NCBI RefSeq assembly: GCF_030849025.1
Contig: NZ_CP118224.1
Span: 1,100,001-1,164,000 of the forward strand
From: Oceanimonas pelagia
GTDB taxonomy: Bacteria; Pseudomonadota; Gammaproteobacteria; Enterobacterales; Aeromonadaceae
Direction of reading: 5' to 3'
Length of the DNA stretch: 64,000 nt
In this document: positions 9,219 to 17,472 of the stretch, piece after piece
Layout of the letters: every line of letters begins with the position of its first letter
Numbering within the stretch: position 1 is the first letter of the stretch
The notes under the pieces: generated by a model
Database searches by the model: none
What the model saw: only the letters and a program-made list of their open reading frames with translations
What the model was told of the DNA's origin: nothing
Translations under genes and position numbers: made by a program

Positions 9219-10714
9219 TGTATACCCGCGATCAATTCATCCAGATGGCGATAGAGGCCAGCCAGGCGAAATATCCGGCCGTGGCTGCCCTGATCAAAGC
9301 CGGCGACCCCCGCATCCTGCAGCAGATAGAGGCCCAGGCCACCATGCTGGCGATGTACTCCCAGCAGCTGGAGGTGGCCCAGTCCGAGCCCTTTGAGAAG
9401 ACTCGGGACAGCACCGTTCTGGCCGATGCCGCCATGCGCGGCCTGGTGCCGAAATCACGGCCGGCCACGGTGCAGGTGATCGCCGAAAACAAGTCCGGAG
9501 CGCCATTCATCATTGCCGCCGGCCGCTACCTGATGGATCCCCAGGGGCGGTCGCTGCGGGTTGAAGCGCCGGTAGAGATACCCGCCGGCGGCAGTGGACT
9601 GTTCCGCGCCGTGCAGCTGTACGAGCGGGAGGTTGCCCACACGGTCAGCGGCTCGCGCCCATTTTACGCCATTCAGATCAGCATGGCCGACGATGACGCC
9701 TCCCTGTGCGGCTTGTCCGTGGCCGACGGATCTGGTGCGTACGAATATCGTGAGCGGTACGTCAATACCCGTGAAGGGGAGCGCATCTACCATGTGGAGG
9801 CGGACGAACGGCAGCGGGTTTATGTGCGCTTTGGTCAGGATGGCGTAGTGGGCACTCAGCCCACTGACGGCACCGAAATCACCATCAACGCCCTTTACTC
9901 ACTGGGTGACGTGGAGTTCTCTGCCGGCGCCCTGCTGGTGTTTGAGACCATGCAGGATCCCGCTGAGGCCATGGTGGAAATGCGCCTTGACGAGGTGCTG
10001 GTGAAAGGCCAGAACCCGCCATCTATGCGCACCCTGCGCGAACTGGCCAAGTACCCCAGCGTCTACAACCACAACGCCGTGTTTCTGGGCGAATTCGACT
10101 TTCTGATCCGGCGCAACTTTCCCGACCTGCAATTCCTTTCAGTGTGGAACGAGGGGGTGGAAGAGTCGGTGCGTGGCATGAGTCTGGACAACATCAACGC
10201 CCTTTTTGTTGCCTGCCTGTCCGGGCTGGGTGGCGAGCCGGTGCTGAGCGAGGCGAAAGGTGAAACGGTCGCTCCGGTGAAACTGACCGAGCTGACCGCC
10301 ACCCAGGAGCAAATCAAGGCTAAGGTCGGGCTGGCCGACGACAGCTACCGAGTCTATTTCTACACCCCCATTCGCTCAGAGATAGAAATCAGGATACAGG
10401 CCACAGTGGCCACGTCCTATGAAGAGCAGGTGGTGCAGGAGCAGATAACCAAGGTCATGCTGGATCATTTCGGGGAGGCTGCGCCCCAGTCCCGGCGCGG
10501 ACAGTCCACCCCTCTCTATCAGCAGGTTTACCAGATCCTGAGGCGTGAGGTGCCTGCGCTGAGCGTGGGCAGGGCTGATCTCAAGGTCTACATCGATGAG
10601 TCGATCGATACCGACTCCCGCCCTGAGTTGTGGCGCTATGTGTCACCGGATTCCCTGCTAGTGAGTGTCGTCGCTGGCAACGTGACCACGCCGTATTGGG
10701 GATCCGGGTTATGA
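9218..10714 (+). CDS. Phage baseplate protein, J-like (wedge)
   Basis: This is a 498-residue protein. The N-terminal helix is followed by a segment with TRDSTVLADAAMRGLVPKSRP and alternating beta strands. The C-terminal part has DDSYRVYFYTPIRSEIEI and QVYQILRREVPALSVGRADLKVYID. The combination resembles Mu gp47/P2 J-type baseplate proteins, which form the wedge arms linking hub to tail fibres. It overlaps the upstream gene (TGATG) and the downstream gene (ATGA), indicating translational coupling in a baseplate-assembly block. The family assignment is from pattern recognition. Confidence 0.55.
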   Translation: MYTRDQFIQMAIEASQAKYPAVAALIKAGDPRILQQIEAQATMLAMYSQQLEVAQSEPFEKTRDSTVLADAAMRGLVPKSRPATVQVIAENKSGAPFIIAAGRYLMDPQGRSLRVEAPVEIPAGGSGLFRAVQLYEREVAHTVSGSRPFYAIQISMADDDASLCGLSVADGSGAYEYRERYVNTREGERIYHVEADERQRVYVRFGQDGVVGTQPTDGTEITINALYSLGDVEFSAGALLVFETMQDPAEAMVEMRLDEVLVKGQNPPSMRTLRELAKYPSVYNHNAVFLGEFDFLIRRNFPDLQFLSVWNEGVEESVRGMSLDNINALFVACLSGLGGEPVLSEAKGETVAPVKLTELTATQEQIKAKVGLADDSYRVYFYTPIRSEIEIRIQATVATSYEEQVVQEQITKVMLDHFGEAAPQSRRGQSTPLYQQVYQILRREVPALSVGRADLKVYIDESIDTDSRPELWRYVSPDSLLVSVVAGNVTTPYWGSGL

Positions 10715-12687
10715 GCGACTTTGATTTCCTGAGCTCTCAGGCTCCCACGGCGGAGCCGTTGCAGCGGAGTCATGATGCCAGCCAGATAGAGGCCGAGCTG
10801 AAGGCGGTATTCCTGGAGCTTTTTTCTCGCCTGGGCCGCGACAGTTTTGACGCCAACGTGCTGGGTTCGGCCCACCTTGGTTCGTTCGACCTGGTGCGGC
10901 GCATGGTTAACCATGACGGCCTCATTTTACTGCCTGGTGAGCGCGAAGAGGCAGCCACCCGTTATCTGTACCGGGCGTGGAAGTCGGGCGACATTCAGAA
11001 GCGCGGGCTCCACTTCGTGCGCACTTACTTGCAGCTGTTGTTTCCCGGGCAGGCCGAGGTGCGGCAGATGTGGCATGCCAAGGATCAGCCGTATGGCTCC
11101 GCCTTCATCCTGAATGAGCCCCGTAACCCTTACTGGTATCACTTTCTGGGGAAGGGGGGGCTTAAGCTGGATGGCGGCTGGAAATTGGGCCGCCCACTGC
11201 TTCTGGATAGCATCGAGATCCCGCCGCACACACCGAGCGAAGAGGATCTGTTCCTCACCTCCCGCATAGAGATACTGCTGGGACTGGAGGCCATTGCCGA
11301 AGGCAAGAATCCGCTGGATATGCCGAGGAAGTCGGCCACCTCTGGCCTGCTCGAGGTGATCCGCGCCGTCATCCCTGCCCGCCTGGTGCCTATGTTCCGG
11401 TTCTGGCTTCGGTTTGTGTTGTCGGTATACGTGCGCACCAGCTACAGCATGTTGATGGAAAAGCATTCCCGCATGCGTTACCCCTGGTGTGGGCGGGTCA
11501 TCGGCGAGCAGGATGATGTACGGTGGAAGCTGGGTCGAGACGGGGAATCGGTAACACTGCCTCAGCCGTTTGGCACCTTCAAACTGGGCGAGCTGCGCGG
11601 TGGAGTCAGTCATTGGCGCCTGAAGTCATGCCGCATTGCGTCCACCACCGCCATGCAGAGCGCCACCGAGACACTGCTTTACCAACTGCCCCGGCTGGGG
11701 CAGATGGATCGGCGGCTGAATGGGGGCTGGGCGCTCGGGCGCCGACAGATCGACACCCTGTCCCATACAGAAATGACCAAGCGGGTGGAGATGGCGCAGT
11801 CCGCCAGCACCTCCGTTACCTTCCATGAGCATCACCACATCAACGTACCAGGGCCAGCGCACAAGCTGGGGGCGCCCTGGCGGCTGGGTACCGGCGTTCG
11901 GCTCAATGGCTCCGCCGCCCTGTCTGGCTCGGTGTCCGGCATTAAGCTGAATGGCTTTCGCTTGGGTCGCCGAGGTCCATCAACCGAGCGAGCCATGCTG
12001 GGGCAAGTGGCGGGCTCTACCGCCGCCGGGCCGGTGTTCCGGGTAGGTGAGCCGGGTCTGCAGTTGAGTGGTGGGTGGCGACTGGGCGCTGTGCGCTCCG
12101 AGGCCTCCGGTGCTGTCGGCATGGACAAACGGATCGAGCTGCAGCAATCCCTGCGCATGGAGCAGATCACCTACCACGAAAACATGGTCATGCAGTTCCC
12201 GTTCAAGGCGCAACGCCTTGGTCGGCAGTGGGGTCTGGGTGATGGGTGGCGGCTGGGTGCCGGCCTTCGCCTGGGCAAGGCGGTGACCGGCGCCAAGCTG
12301 GGATCCTTCCGCCTCTGCCGAGACCAGGGCATTGCCGTTGAGCTTTCGACCACTGCGCAGCTGTCCGCTGAGGCCAATACTCGCGCCATCATCAAGTTGC
12401 CGCGGCAGACCATTGTCAAGTTGCGGCGCTGGAACCGGCGCCTGGATGGTGCCTGGCCGCTGGGGGCGGTGACCCGATTCGGCCGCTTCGCACTGGACGG
12501 CACACGGCTTCAAAACCGGAAAATGCGAGAAAGTTACGCTCTGGGCGGCTTCAAACTGAGTCCTGATGAATTATCGGGGCAGGGCATCGCTGACACAGGT
12601 CTCGCCTTCCGCCGTCCGCTGGATGGTAGCTGGCAGCTTGGTCAGGTGTCCCAGCCCGAGTTCATGTTAACCATCACTCGCGTTTGA
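10711..12687 (+). CDS. Phage tail protein with P2 I-like N-terminus and LxGxWxLG repeats
   Basis: This is a 658-residue protein. I chose ATG 10711, which overlaps the previous stop. The N-terminal 200 residues (LGSAHLGSFDLVRRMVNHDG, RYLYRAWKSGDIQKRGLHFV) fit a baseplate-to-fibre adaptor of the tail protein I type. The rest contains irregularly spaced copies of LxGxWxLG: LDGGWKLG at 153, LNGGWALG at 336, LGAPWRLG at 386, LSGGWRLG at 452, LDGAWPLG at 578 and LDGSWQLG at 637. These look like beta-strand modules of an elongated or trimeric appendage. It lies between the J-like gene and the tail-fibre genes. The repeats are unusual for a gpI family member. Confidence 0.5.
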   Translation: MSDFDFLSSQAPTAEPLQRSHDASQIEAELKAVFLELFSRLGRDSFDANVLGSAHLGSFDLVRRMVNHDGLILLPGEREEAATRYLYRAWKSGDIQKRGLHFVRTYLQLLFPGQAEVRQMWHAKDQPYGSAFILNEPRNPYWYHFLGKGGLKLDGGWKLGRPLLLDSIEIPPHTPSEEDLFLTSRIEILLGLEAIAEGKNPLDMPRKSATSGLLEVIRAVIPARLVPMFRFWLRFVLSVYVRTSYSMLMEKHSRMRYPWCGRVIGEQDDVRWKLGRDGESVTLPQPFGTFKLGELRGGVSHWRLKSCRIASTTAMQSATETLLYQLPRLGQMDRRLNGGWALGRRQIDTLSHTEMTKRVEMAQSASTSVTFHEHHHINVPGPAHKLGAPWRLGTGVRLNGSAALSGSVSGIKLNGFRLGRRGPSTERAMLGQVAGSTAAGPVFRVGEPGLQLSGGWRLGAVRSEASGAVGMDKRIELQQSLRMEQITYHENMVMQFPFKAQRLGRQWGLGDGWRLGAGLRLGKAVTGAKLGSFRLCRDQGIAVELSTTAQLSAEANTRAIIKLPRQTIVKLRRWNRRLDGAWPLGAVTRFGRFALDGTRLQNRKMRESYALGGFKLSPDELSGQGIADTGLAFRRPLDGSWQLGQVSQPEFMLTITRV

Positions 12688-12697
12688 GGACACACCC

Positions 12698-13081
12698 ATG
12701 GCGGAAGCCGTAACACTGCTGTCGTACCGGCGCCGGCTTGCAGCCCAAGCTGCGGGCGGGGCGGCGGTACCCAAAATCGCATTCATGGCGTTCGGTGATG
12801 GTGGGCACAACCCCGCCACCAATCGCGCCATCGCTCCCGATGAGAACCAGACCTCGCTAAATCATGAGCTGCTGCGCAAACCCCTGGCGGCTGTTGCTCA
12901 GGAGGATTTGCTGTCGGTCACCGGCCGGGGTTTCCTGGAGAACGGCGAGCTGATTGGCAAGTCGATCTCGGAAGCTGCCCTGGTCGATGAGAAGGGCAAC
13001 ATCATGGGGATCAAGAACTTCGCTCCGAAGGTGAAGGAATCCGACGAGCGGTACGAAATTTCCATCAAGATGAGGTACTGA
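12698..13081 (+). CDS. Small tail-fibre-associated protein
   Basis: This 127-residue protein has a GAGGA ribosome site. The segment AVPKIAFMAFGDGGHN followed by Asn/Pro-rich sequence resembles the N-terminal tail-attachment domain of tail-collar fibre proteins, here encoded as a separate short gene. It would connect a fibre to the baseplate. It is followed two bases later by a larger fibre-like gene. Confidence 0.5.
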   Translation: MAEAVTLLSYRRRLAAQAAGGAAVPKIAFMAFGDGGHNPATNRAIAPDENQTSLNHELLRKPLAAVAQEDLLSVTGRGFLENGELIGKSISEAALVDEKGNIMGIKNFAPKVKESDERYEISIKMRY

Positions 13082-13082
13082 C

Positions 13083-14003
13083 ATGCCGATCCCGCATCCC
13101 AATATCACTCCCATCCCGAACAATGAGCCGGATGCCGTACCCGGCCTCTGGAACGTTCGGTACGAGGAGATCGACCAAAACTTCAAGAACATTGATGACC
13201 GCACCAGCGCCAACGAGCAGGAATTGTCCGGCGCACGCGGCGGTAAGGCAAGCATAGGCGCGCGCCTGACTGAAATGTCCGAGCAGCTCAATCAGATGTC
13301 GCCCGAGTTTCAGGATGTACTGGCGGCCATGGCAGCCATGGCACTGGATCAGGCCGGCGTTGCTAACCATTCGGTCAAAGCGCTCAGGCGTCACATTCAG
13401 CAGGAGGGCGAAATCACCCTGCGCAACCGGGGCGTAGTCGCCGGATGCACCTGCGTCAAGTCCACCACTGCCACCCGCAACCTTAACCTGGCTGGCGGGC
13501 AGGTGTTCATGAATGGTCGCATGTACCGGGCGCCGGACGCGACCAACGCCGCATCCGTGCCGCCTAACACCGGATCCGGCAACGTAACGGTGCGGGCCTA
13601 CCTGTACTTTCACTCCGGCAGCCAGACCATGCGCCTGGCGGTGACCAATATCGGGGAGGAGCTGCCGACCGGTGCTATCCACCTCTACAACATCACCATT
13701 CCGCCGAACTCCACCGATGCGACGGATCCCCAGCTGACCAATGTCACCCTGACCAGCGTTCGCCGGGTGGAAGCGTCCTATCCCCGCACCATCAACAACC
13801 CAGTGGCGCACGCGGTAGCCATTGAAGCCCTTTCCAAGGCCGACTATCGCCTGGACGTGGACGTGGTGTCGTTCAGCGGTGGTCATTGCAGTCCCGATCA
13901 AGTCCTGGTCAGCAGCCGCGCGACCAACGGTTTTACCCTTGAGCTCGCCAGCGAAGTGGACAACGTGGTCCTGCGCTGGCGGGTCAGCAAACTGAATAAC
14001 TGA
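13083..14003 (+). CDS. Probable phage tail-fibre protein
   Basis: This is a 306-residue protein. The first 110 residues are helical, with a coiled-coil-like stretch (RLTEMSEQLNQMSPEFQDVL). After about residue 115 the sequence becomes beta-rich with repeated short strands (TATRNLNLAGGQVFMNGRMY, GNVTVRAYLYFHSG). This layout, an N-terminal helical attachment followed by a beta shaft, is typical of tail fibres. The neighbours support it: a fibre-adaptor gene comes before and the DGR variable protein two genes later. No enzymatic domain was seen. Confidence 0.5.
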   Translation: MPIPHPNITPIPNNEPDAVPGLWNVRYEEIDQNFKNIDDRTSANEQELSGARGGKASIGARLTEMSEQLNQMSPEFQDVLAAMAAMALDQAGVANHSVKALRRHIQQEGEITLRNRGVVAGCTCVKSTTATRNLNLAGGQVFMNGRMYRAPDATNAASVPPNTGSGNVTVRAYLYFHSGSQTMRLAVTNIGEELPTGAIHLYNITIPPNSTDATDPQLTNVTLTSVRRVEASYPRTINNPVAHAVAIEALSKADYRLDVDVVSFSGGHCSPDQVLVSSRATNGFTLELASEVDNVVLRWRVSKLNN

Positions 14004-14013
14004 GGAGAGCAAG

Positions 14014-14349
14014 ATGCCCCAAATCAATCTTAAGCAATCCGGTTCGCCGGTCGCCGACTTTGCGGTTTCCGGCAACATGGTCACCGTGGCTGGGCTGTCC
14101 ATTGACTGCGCCGCCCGCCAGGAAGACACCGCTGTCACCATCGAGATCCGCGCTCATAAGGGCGAAGTGGTCGAGGGTGGCCAGGACGGCGCTTATCTGG
14201 CCCACATCCACATTCCGGCCCGTACCTATACCGAAGTGCCCGCCGAAGGCGGTGAAGAGGGATTGGATGGCGAGCAGCCCCAGTCCGAGCGTGTAGCGGA
14301 CCCTCTGGACCACAATGCAGTCGTTGTGACCCTGTGGCCTGTCGCCTAA
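14014..14349 (+). CDS. Small phage structural protein beside DGR target
   Basis: This is a 111-residue acidic protein with no membrane segments. It has a beta-rich start (INLKQSGSPVADFAVSGNMV) and a Glu/Gly-rich linker near residue 80. I do not recognise the family. It lies 10 bp after the fibre gene behind GAGGAG and 23 bp before the DGR variable protein, so it is probably a fibre or receptor-binding accessory made together with the variable protein. Confidence 0.5.
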   Translation: MPQINLKQSGSPVADFAVSGNMVTVAGLSIDCAARQEDTAVTIEIRAHKGEVVEGGQDGAYLAHIHIPARTYTEVPAEGGEEGLDGEQPQSERVADPLDHNAVVVTLWPVA

Positions 14350-14372
14350 CCATCTGACAACAAGGAGCAATC

Positions 14373-15425
14373 ATGCCTTCTATCTATAACCGCGACAGCC
14401 TCCGGGCCAACGTCGAAGCCGCCACCGGCGGCAAGATCACCGTGCTGTACACCGCCAAGGGGCAGCCCTCTTACATGCACGTTGTGTCCGCCTTTAATGC
14501 GGATGACGTCGAGCCCGGCCTGGCCGCTGGCCTGCACCCCATGTTCATGACCAACGGTCAGGCCAAAACCGAGCGCTTTATCGGTGCCTACCCGGGCGTG
14601 GTTCGAAATGGTGAGCTGATCTCCCTGCCCGGCGAAGACCCGGCCGCCAGCGCCAACTTCGATACCTTCCTGGCTCAGGCGCGGGCCAACGGACCCGGCT
14701 GGGGCCTGATGACCAACATGGACTGGTCCGGCCTGGGCCTGTGGTGCCGCAAGAACGGCTTTGTCCCGCGTGGCAACACCAACTACGGCAAGAGTTCGGA
14801 TGCCCCCTGGGAGACCGGTGTGCGTGGTGACGGCGGCCTGCCCGGCAACACCTCCGGCATCGCCCGCACCCAAGCCGGCTCAGGCCCCACCTCCTGGCGT
14901 CACGACAACACCCATGCCGGCATTGCCGATCTGGTTGGTAACGTGTGGGAGTGGTCACCCGGTCTGCGCCTGGTGGATGGCGAGATCCAGGTTATCGCCG
15001 ACAACAACGCGGCCAGCAGCACCATCGACCTGAGCGCAGCCAGCTCGGAGTGGCGCGCCATCGACGGCGCCACCGGCGCCCTGGTAACCCCCGGCTCCGC
15101 CAACACCGTCAAGATTGCCAGCTCCGGCACCGCTGCCTATACCCTGGTGGCCAGCTCCGGCGGCGCCTTCCAGTCCATGACCAACCCCGGCACCACGCCG
15201 GTGGCGGAAGCGGCGCTGAAGGTGCTGAAGCTGCACGGCATTTACCCGGTCGGCGCCGATCTGGGTGGTGACGGCATCTGGTTCACTCTTGACGGCGAGC
15301 GCGTCCCTTATCGCGGCGGCGTTTGGAACTACGGCGAGCGCGCTGGCGTCTTCGCGGTCAACCTCTACTACGCCCGCTCGAACGTGAACGCGAGCATCGG
15401 CGCGCGCCCCGCTTTCTCACTTTAA
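14373..15425 (+). CDS. DGR variable protein: C-type-lectin/FGE-fold receptor-binding tail protein
   Basis: This 350-residue protein has an AAGGAG site. It contains the formylglycine-generating-enzyme-like motif GNVWEW (residues 189-194), which marks the C-type lectin fold used by many DGR targets. The last 35 codons are the variable repeat. Compared with the template-encoded sequence, residues 317, 320, 332, 333, 340 and 341 differ: Asn to Val, Tyr, Tyr and Tyr, Thr to Ala, and Asn to Ser. These sites map to the extreme C-terminus, where the known DGR lectin fold displays its ligand-binding loop. It is the last gene of the tail-fibre block, so it is most likely the host-receptor-binding tip, comparable in role to Bordetella phage Mtd. 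Confidence 0.9.
   Translation: MPSIYNRDSLRANVEAATGGKITVLYTAKGQPSYMHVVSAFNADDVEPGLAAGLHPMFMTNGQAKTERFIGAYPGVVRNGELISLPGEDPAASANFDTFLAQARANGPGWGLMTNMDWSGLGLWCRKNGFVPRGNTNYGKSSDAPWETGVRGDGGLPGNTSGIARTQAGSGPTSWRHDNTHAGIADLVGNVWEWSPGLRLVDGEIQVIADNNAASSTIDLSAASSEWRAIDGATGALVTPGSANTVKIASSGTAAYTLVASSGGAFQSMTNPGTTPVAEAALKVLKLHGIYPVGADLGGDGIWFTLDGERVPYRGGVWNYGERAGVFAVNLYYARSNVNASIGARPAFSL
15299..15413 (+). repeat. DGR variable repeat (VR)
   Basis: The 115 bp align without gaps to the template repeat at 16017-16131. Seven differences are seen, at 15321, 15322, 15330, 15366, 15369, 15390 and 15394. Each corresponds to an A in the template: four A to T and three A to G. Identity stops abruptly on both sides. 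The last 16 bp (15398-15413) are GC-rich and identical, as expected for the site where mutagenic homing initiates. Confidence 0.95.
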
Positions 15426-15447
15426 TTCTGGCGCTTTTTTATTCGTT

Positions 15448-15476
15448 GGGGTGGGCGATAGCCCGCCCCTTCTTTT
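15448..15476 (+). terminator. Hairpin 34 bp after the VR: terminator and possible DGR cruciform
   Basis: The arms GGGGTGGGC (15448-15456) and GCCCGCCCC (15461-15469) flank a GATA tetraloop and are followed by a T-rich tract. As RNA this is a rho-independent terminator for the tail-fibre operon, with one G-U pair. In the Bordetella phage DGR a short GC hairpin just behind the VR promotes target recognition, and this hairpin sits in the same place. Confidence 0.65.
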
Positions 15477-15511
15477 TGGGATAACGAAACTGGTTAAGGT
15501 TTGATCGATCC

Positions 15512-15988
15512 GTGACAAGAAAAACAAGATCAGCAGCGACAGAGCCTCACTTTCAACGCAGTCAGAGCAAGGGCGAAAAGACCACGCAAATTCAGGCAGA
15601 TCACCACTTCCTGCCCCTGGGTCAAAAGTGCGAGGACATGATCCATCTGGCCCTTGATGCCATCGACAGAATGCCGAGGGCGCAGAAACCGGTTATCGGC
15701 AAGCAAATAGAAGATTCCATGTGGCAGCTGCTGGAGCTGGTTACCCGCGCCGGCCGGCGCTTTCACAAGAGCACCACCCTGGAAGATGCGGTGATTGCCC
15801 TCGACATGCTCCGCGCCAAGGTGCGCCGGGCGCACAAGCGCAACCTGATTTCCCACGGCATGTACCGGGAGTGGGCCCGGCAAAACGACAGCATAGGCCG
15901 CGACCTGGGCGCTTGGTACAAGCATGAGAGGGAGAAAAAAGGGACTCAAAGGAAAACCACACCAAGCACCCGGGCCGAGGCGGGATAA
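15512..15988 (+). CDS. avd: DGR accessory variability determinant (Avd-like four-helix protein)
   Basis: This 158-residue, strongly basic protein has a GTG start; the start is uncertain, with a weak AAGGT site upstream. Residues 35-145 form long amphipathic helices (EDMIHLALDAIDRMP, EDSMWQLLELVTRAGRRFH, ALDMLRAKVRRAHK, REWARQNDSIGRDLGAW). This is the pattern of the Avd four-helix bundle, which forms a pentameric barrel, binds the reverse transcriptase and template RNA, and is required for mutagenic retrohoming. The gene lies between the VR-containing gene and the TR, the same order as in Bordetella phage BPP-1. The ends are low-complexity and probably disordered. Confidence 0.75.
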   Translation: MTRKTRSAATEPHFQRSQSKGEKTTQIQADHHFLPLGQKCEDMIHLALDAIDRMPRAQKPVIGKQIEDSMWQLLELVTRAGRRFHKSTTLEDAVIALDMLRAKVRRAHKRNLISHGMYREWARQNDSIGRDLGAWYKHEREKKGTQRKTTPSTRAEAG

Positions 15989-16305
15989 ATTGACTTCAGG
16001 GTCATACGGCAATCAGGCGCGTCCCTTATCGCGGCGGCAATTGGAACAACGGCGAGCGCGCTGGCGTCTTCGCGGTCAACCTCAACAACGCCCGCTCGAA
16101 CGTGAACACGAACATCGGCGCGCGCCCCGCTCTTGAAATAAAAGGCCAGCATCGGCGGCTTACGGGCCGGCCCGACAGTGCCGAATCAAAAGGACGTGTG
16201 ATCCCCGGCAGAGGCCGAAATACTCAACAGGCGGGACATTCCAGTAGCAGCAGCGACCGTTTGCTCCCGCCGCCACCCCCATAACAACGATAAGAAGCAC
16301 GGGCC
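15989..16305 (+). ncRNA. DGR template RNA region (non-coding, contains TR)
   Basis: The 317-bp gap between avd and the reverse transcriptase has no convincing gene. It holds the template repeat at 16017-16131 and about 175 bp of spacer. In studied DGRs the TR plus the flanking spacer is transcribed and both parts are needed for cDNA priming. The RNA ends given here are simply the gene boundaries; a distinct promoter was not identified. Confidence 0.65.
16017..16131 (+). repeat. DGR template repeat (TR)
   Basis: This is the 115-bp partner of the VR at an offset of 718 bp. It contains 22 adenines, many of them in AAC or AAT triplets when read in the VR frame, the codon choice known from other DGRs because adenine mutagenesis at AAY reaches many residues. 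Seven of these adenines differ in the VR and no other base does. The TR is not inside a credible reading frame. Confidence 0.95.
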
Positions 16306-17472
16306 ATGGCCAGGACGTATAACAACCTTTATCCGCAAATTTACGACTTCAACAACCTGCTTTCCGCTTACCACAAGGCCCGCAAGGGCAAGCGCAGCCG
16401 CAACGAGGTGATGCGCTTCCACTACGACTATGAGGGCAACCTCATTGATATTCAGAATCACCTGATGTGGGGATCCTGGCGAACCGGTGAATACCGGCAC
16501 TTTACCCTGTACGAGCCGGTATATCGTGTTGGTGCGGCCCTGCCGTTCCGTGACAGGGTGTTACACCACGCCCTGGTGGACGTGATTAACCCCTGCTTTG
16601 AGCGCAGCTTCATCACCAACACCTATGCCTGCATCAAGGGGCGCGGCACTCACGTTGGTGCCGACAGAGCTCAGGCCATGCTGCGCAAGGTGAAGCGGGA
16701 GCATGGTGTGGTGTATGTGTTCAAGGGCGACATATCCGGCTACTTCTACAACATCAACCATGCCATTCTGCGGGCGATCATTCGACGCCGAATAAGCTGC
16801 CAGCGGACCCTGGCTTTGATTGATGAAATCATTGCCTCCAGCGCAGATCCGGACGATATTAACCCAACCGGCATTCCCCTGGGAAACCTGACGTCGCAGC
16901 TGTTCGCCAACATCTACCTGGCTGAGCTGGACAACTTCGTCAAGCATGTGCTGCGCGAGCCAAATTACATGAGGTATATGGATGACTTCTGCATCGTCCA
17001 TCACGACAAAGAGCACCTGCATCACGTTCGGCGCCAGGTAGAGGCGTTCCTGGCTGACACGCTGCAGCTCAAGACCAACCGCAAGACCCAGGTATTCCCG
17101 GTGGACACCCAGAGTGGTCGCGCGCTCGACTTTCTCGGCTACCGAATGTGGCCCACCCACAGAAAACTCAGAAAAAGCTCCATCAGCCGTATTTGCCGAA
17201 GCCTCAAGCGCCTGCAGAAAATGTATGCCCGGGGCGAAATCGACCTAGAGGACGTGCGCCCGGTGGTACACAGCTGGCTGGCTCACGCCAAGCATGCCGA
17301 CACCCATGGCCTGCAGCGGAAAATCCTGGCCACCTTCCCGATGATTCGGGGGCAATATGGACCCATACACGACACCGGCGAGGAGTTCTATTTCGATGAG
17401 CACGCTGCAAGCCATGAGCCACAGCCTGATTGCTCTGACCATACAGGCTGCTGGCTTGATAGTCCTTGGTGA
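16306..17472 (+). CDS. DGR reverse transcriptase
   Basis: This is a 388-residue retron/DGR-type reverse transcriptase. The catalytic aspartates are Asp142 in FKGDISGYFYNI (motif A) and Asp226-Asp227 in RYMDDF (motif C). Motif B reads GIPLGNLTSQ (189-198). The SQ ending, instead of the SP of group II introns, is typical of DGR enzymes. Fingers and palm start at about residue 60, and a basic thumb follows residue 255 (RKTQVFPVDT, FLGYRMWPTHRKLRKSS). The enzyme copies the TR RNA with errors at adenines, and the cDNA replaces the VR. It starts 174 bp after the TR. Its C-terminal tail overlaps the start of the next gene. Confidence 0.95.
   Translation: MARTYNNLYPQIYDFNNLLSAYHKARKGKRSRNEVMRFHYDYEGNLIDIQNHLMWGSWRTGEYRHFTLYEPVYRVGAALPFRDRVLHHALVDVINPCFERSFITNTYACIKGRGTHVGADRAQAMLRKVKREHGVVYVFKGDISGYFYNINHAILRAIIRRRISCQRTLALIDEIIASSADPDDINPTGIPLGNLTSQLFANIYLAELDNFVKHVLREPNYMRYMDDFCIVHHDKEHLHHVRRQVEAFLADTLQLKTNRKTQVFPVDTQSGRALDFLGYRMWPTHRKLRKSSISRICRSLKRLQKMYARGEIDLEDVRPVVHSWLAHAKHADTHGLQRKILATFPMIRGQYGPIHDTGEEFYFDEHAASHEPQPDCSDHTGCWLDSPW

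Noticed and set aside
16017-16131. Reading the template repeat as a second gene or gene fragment encoding GARPA-type residues
   Set aside because: The frame is not preceded by a start or ribosome site and the region fits a non-coding TR with an adenine-biased VR partner.
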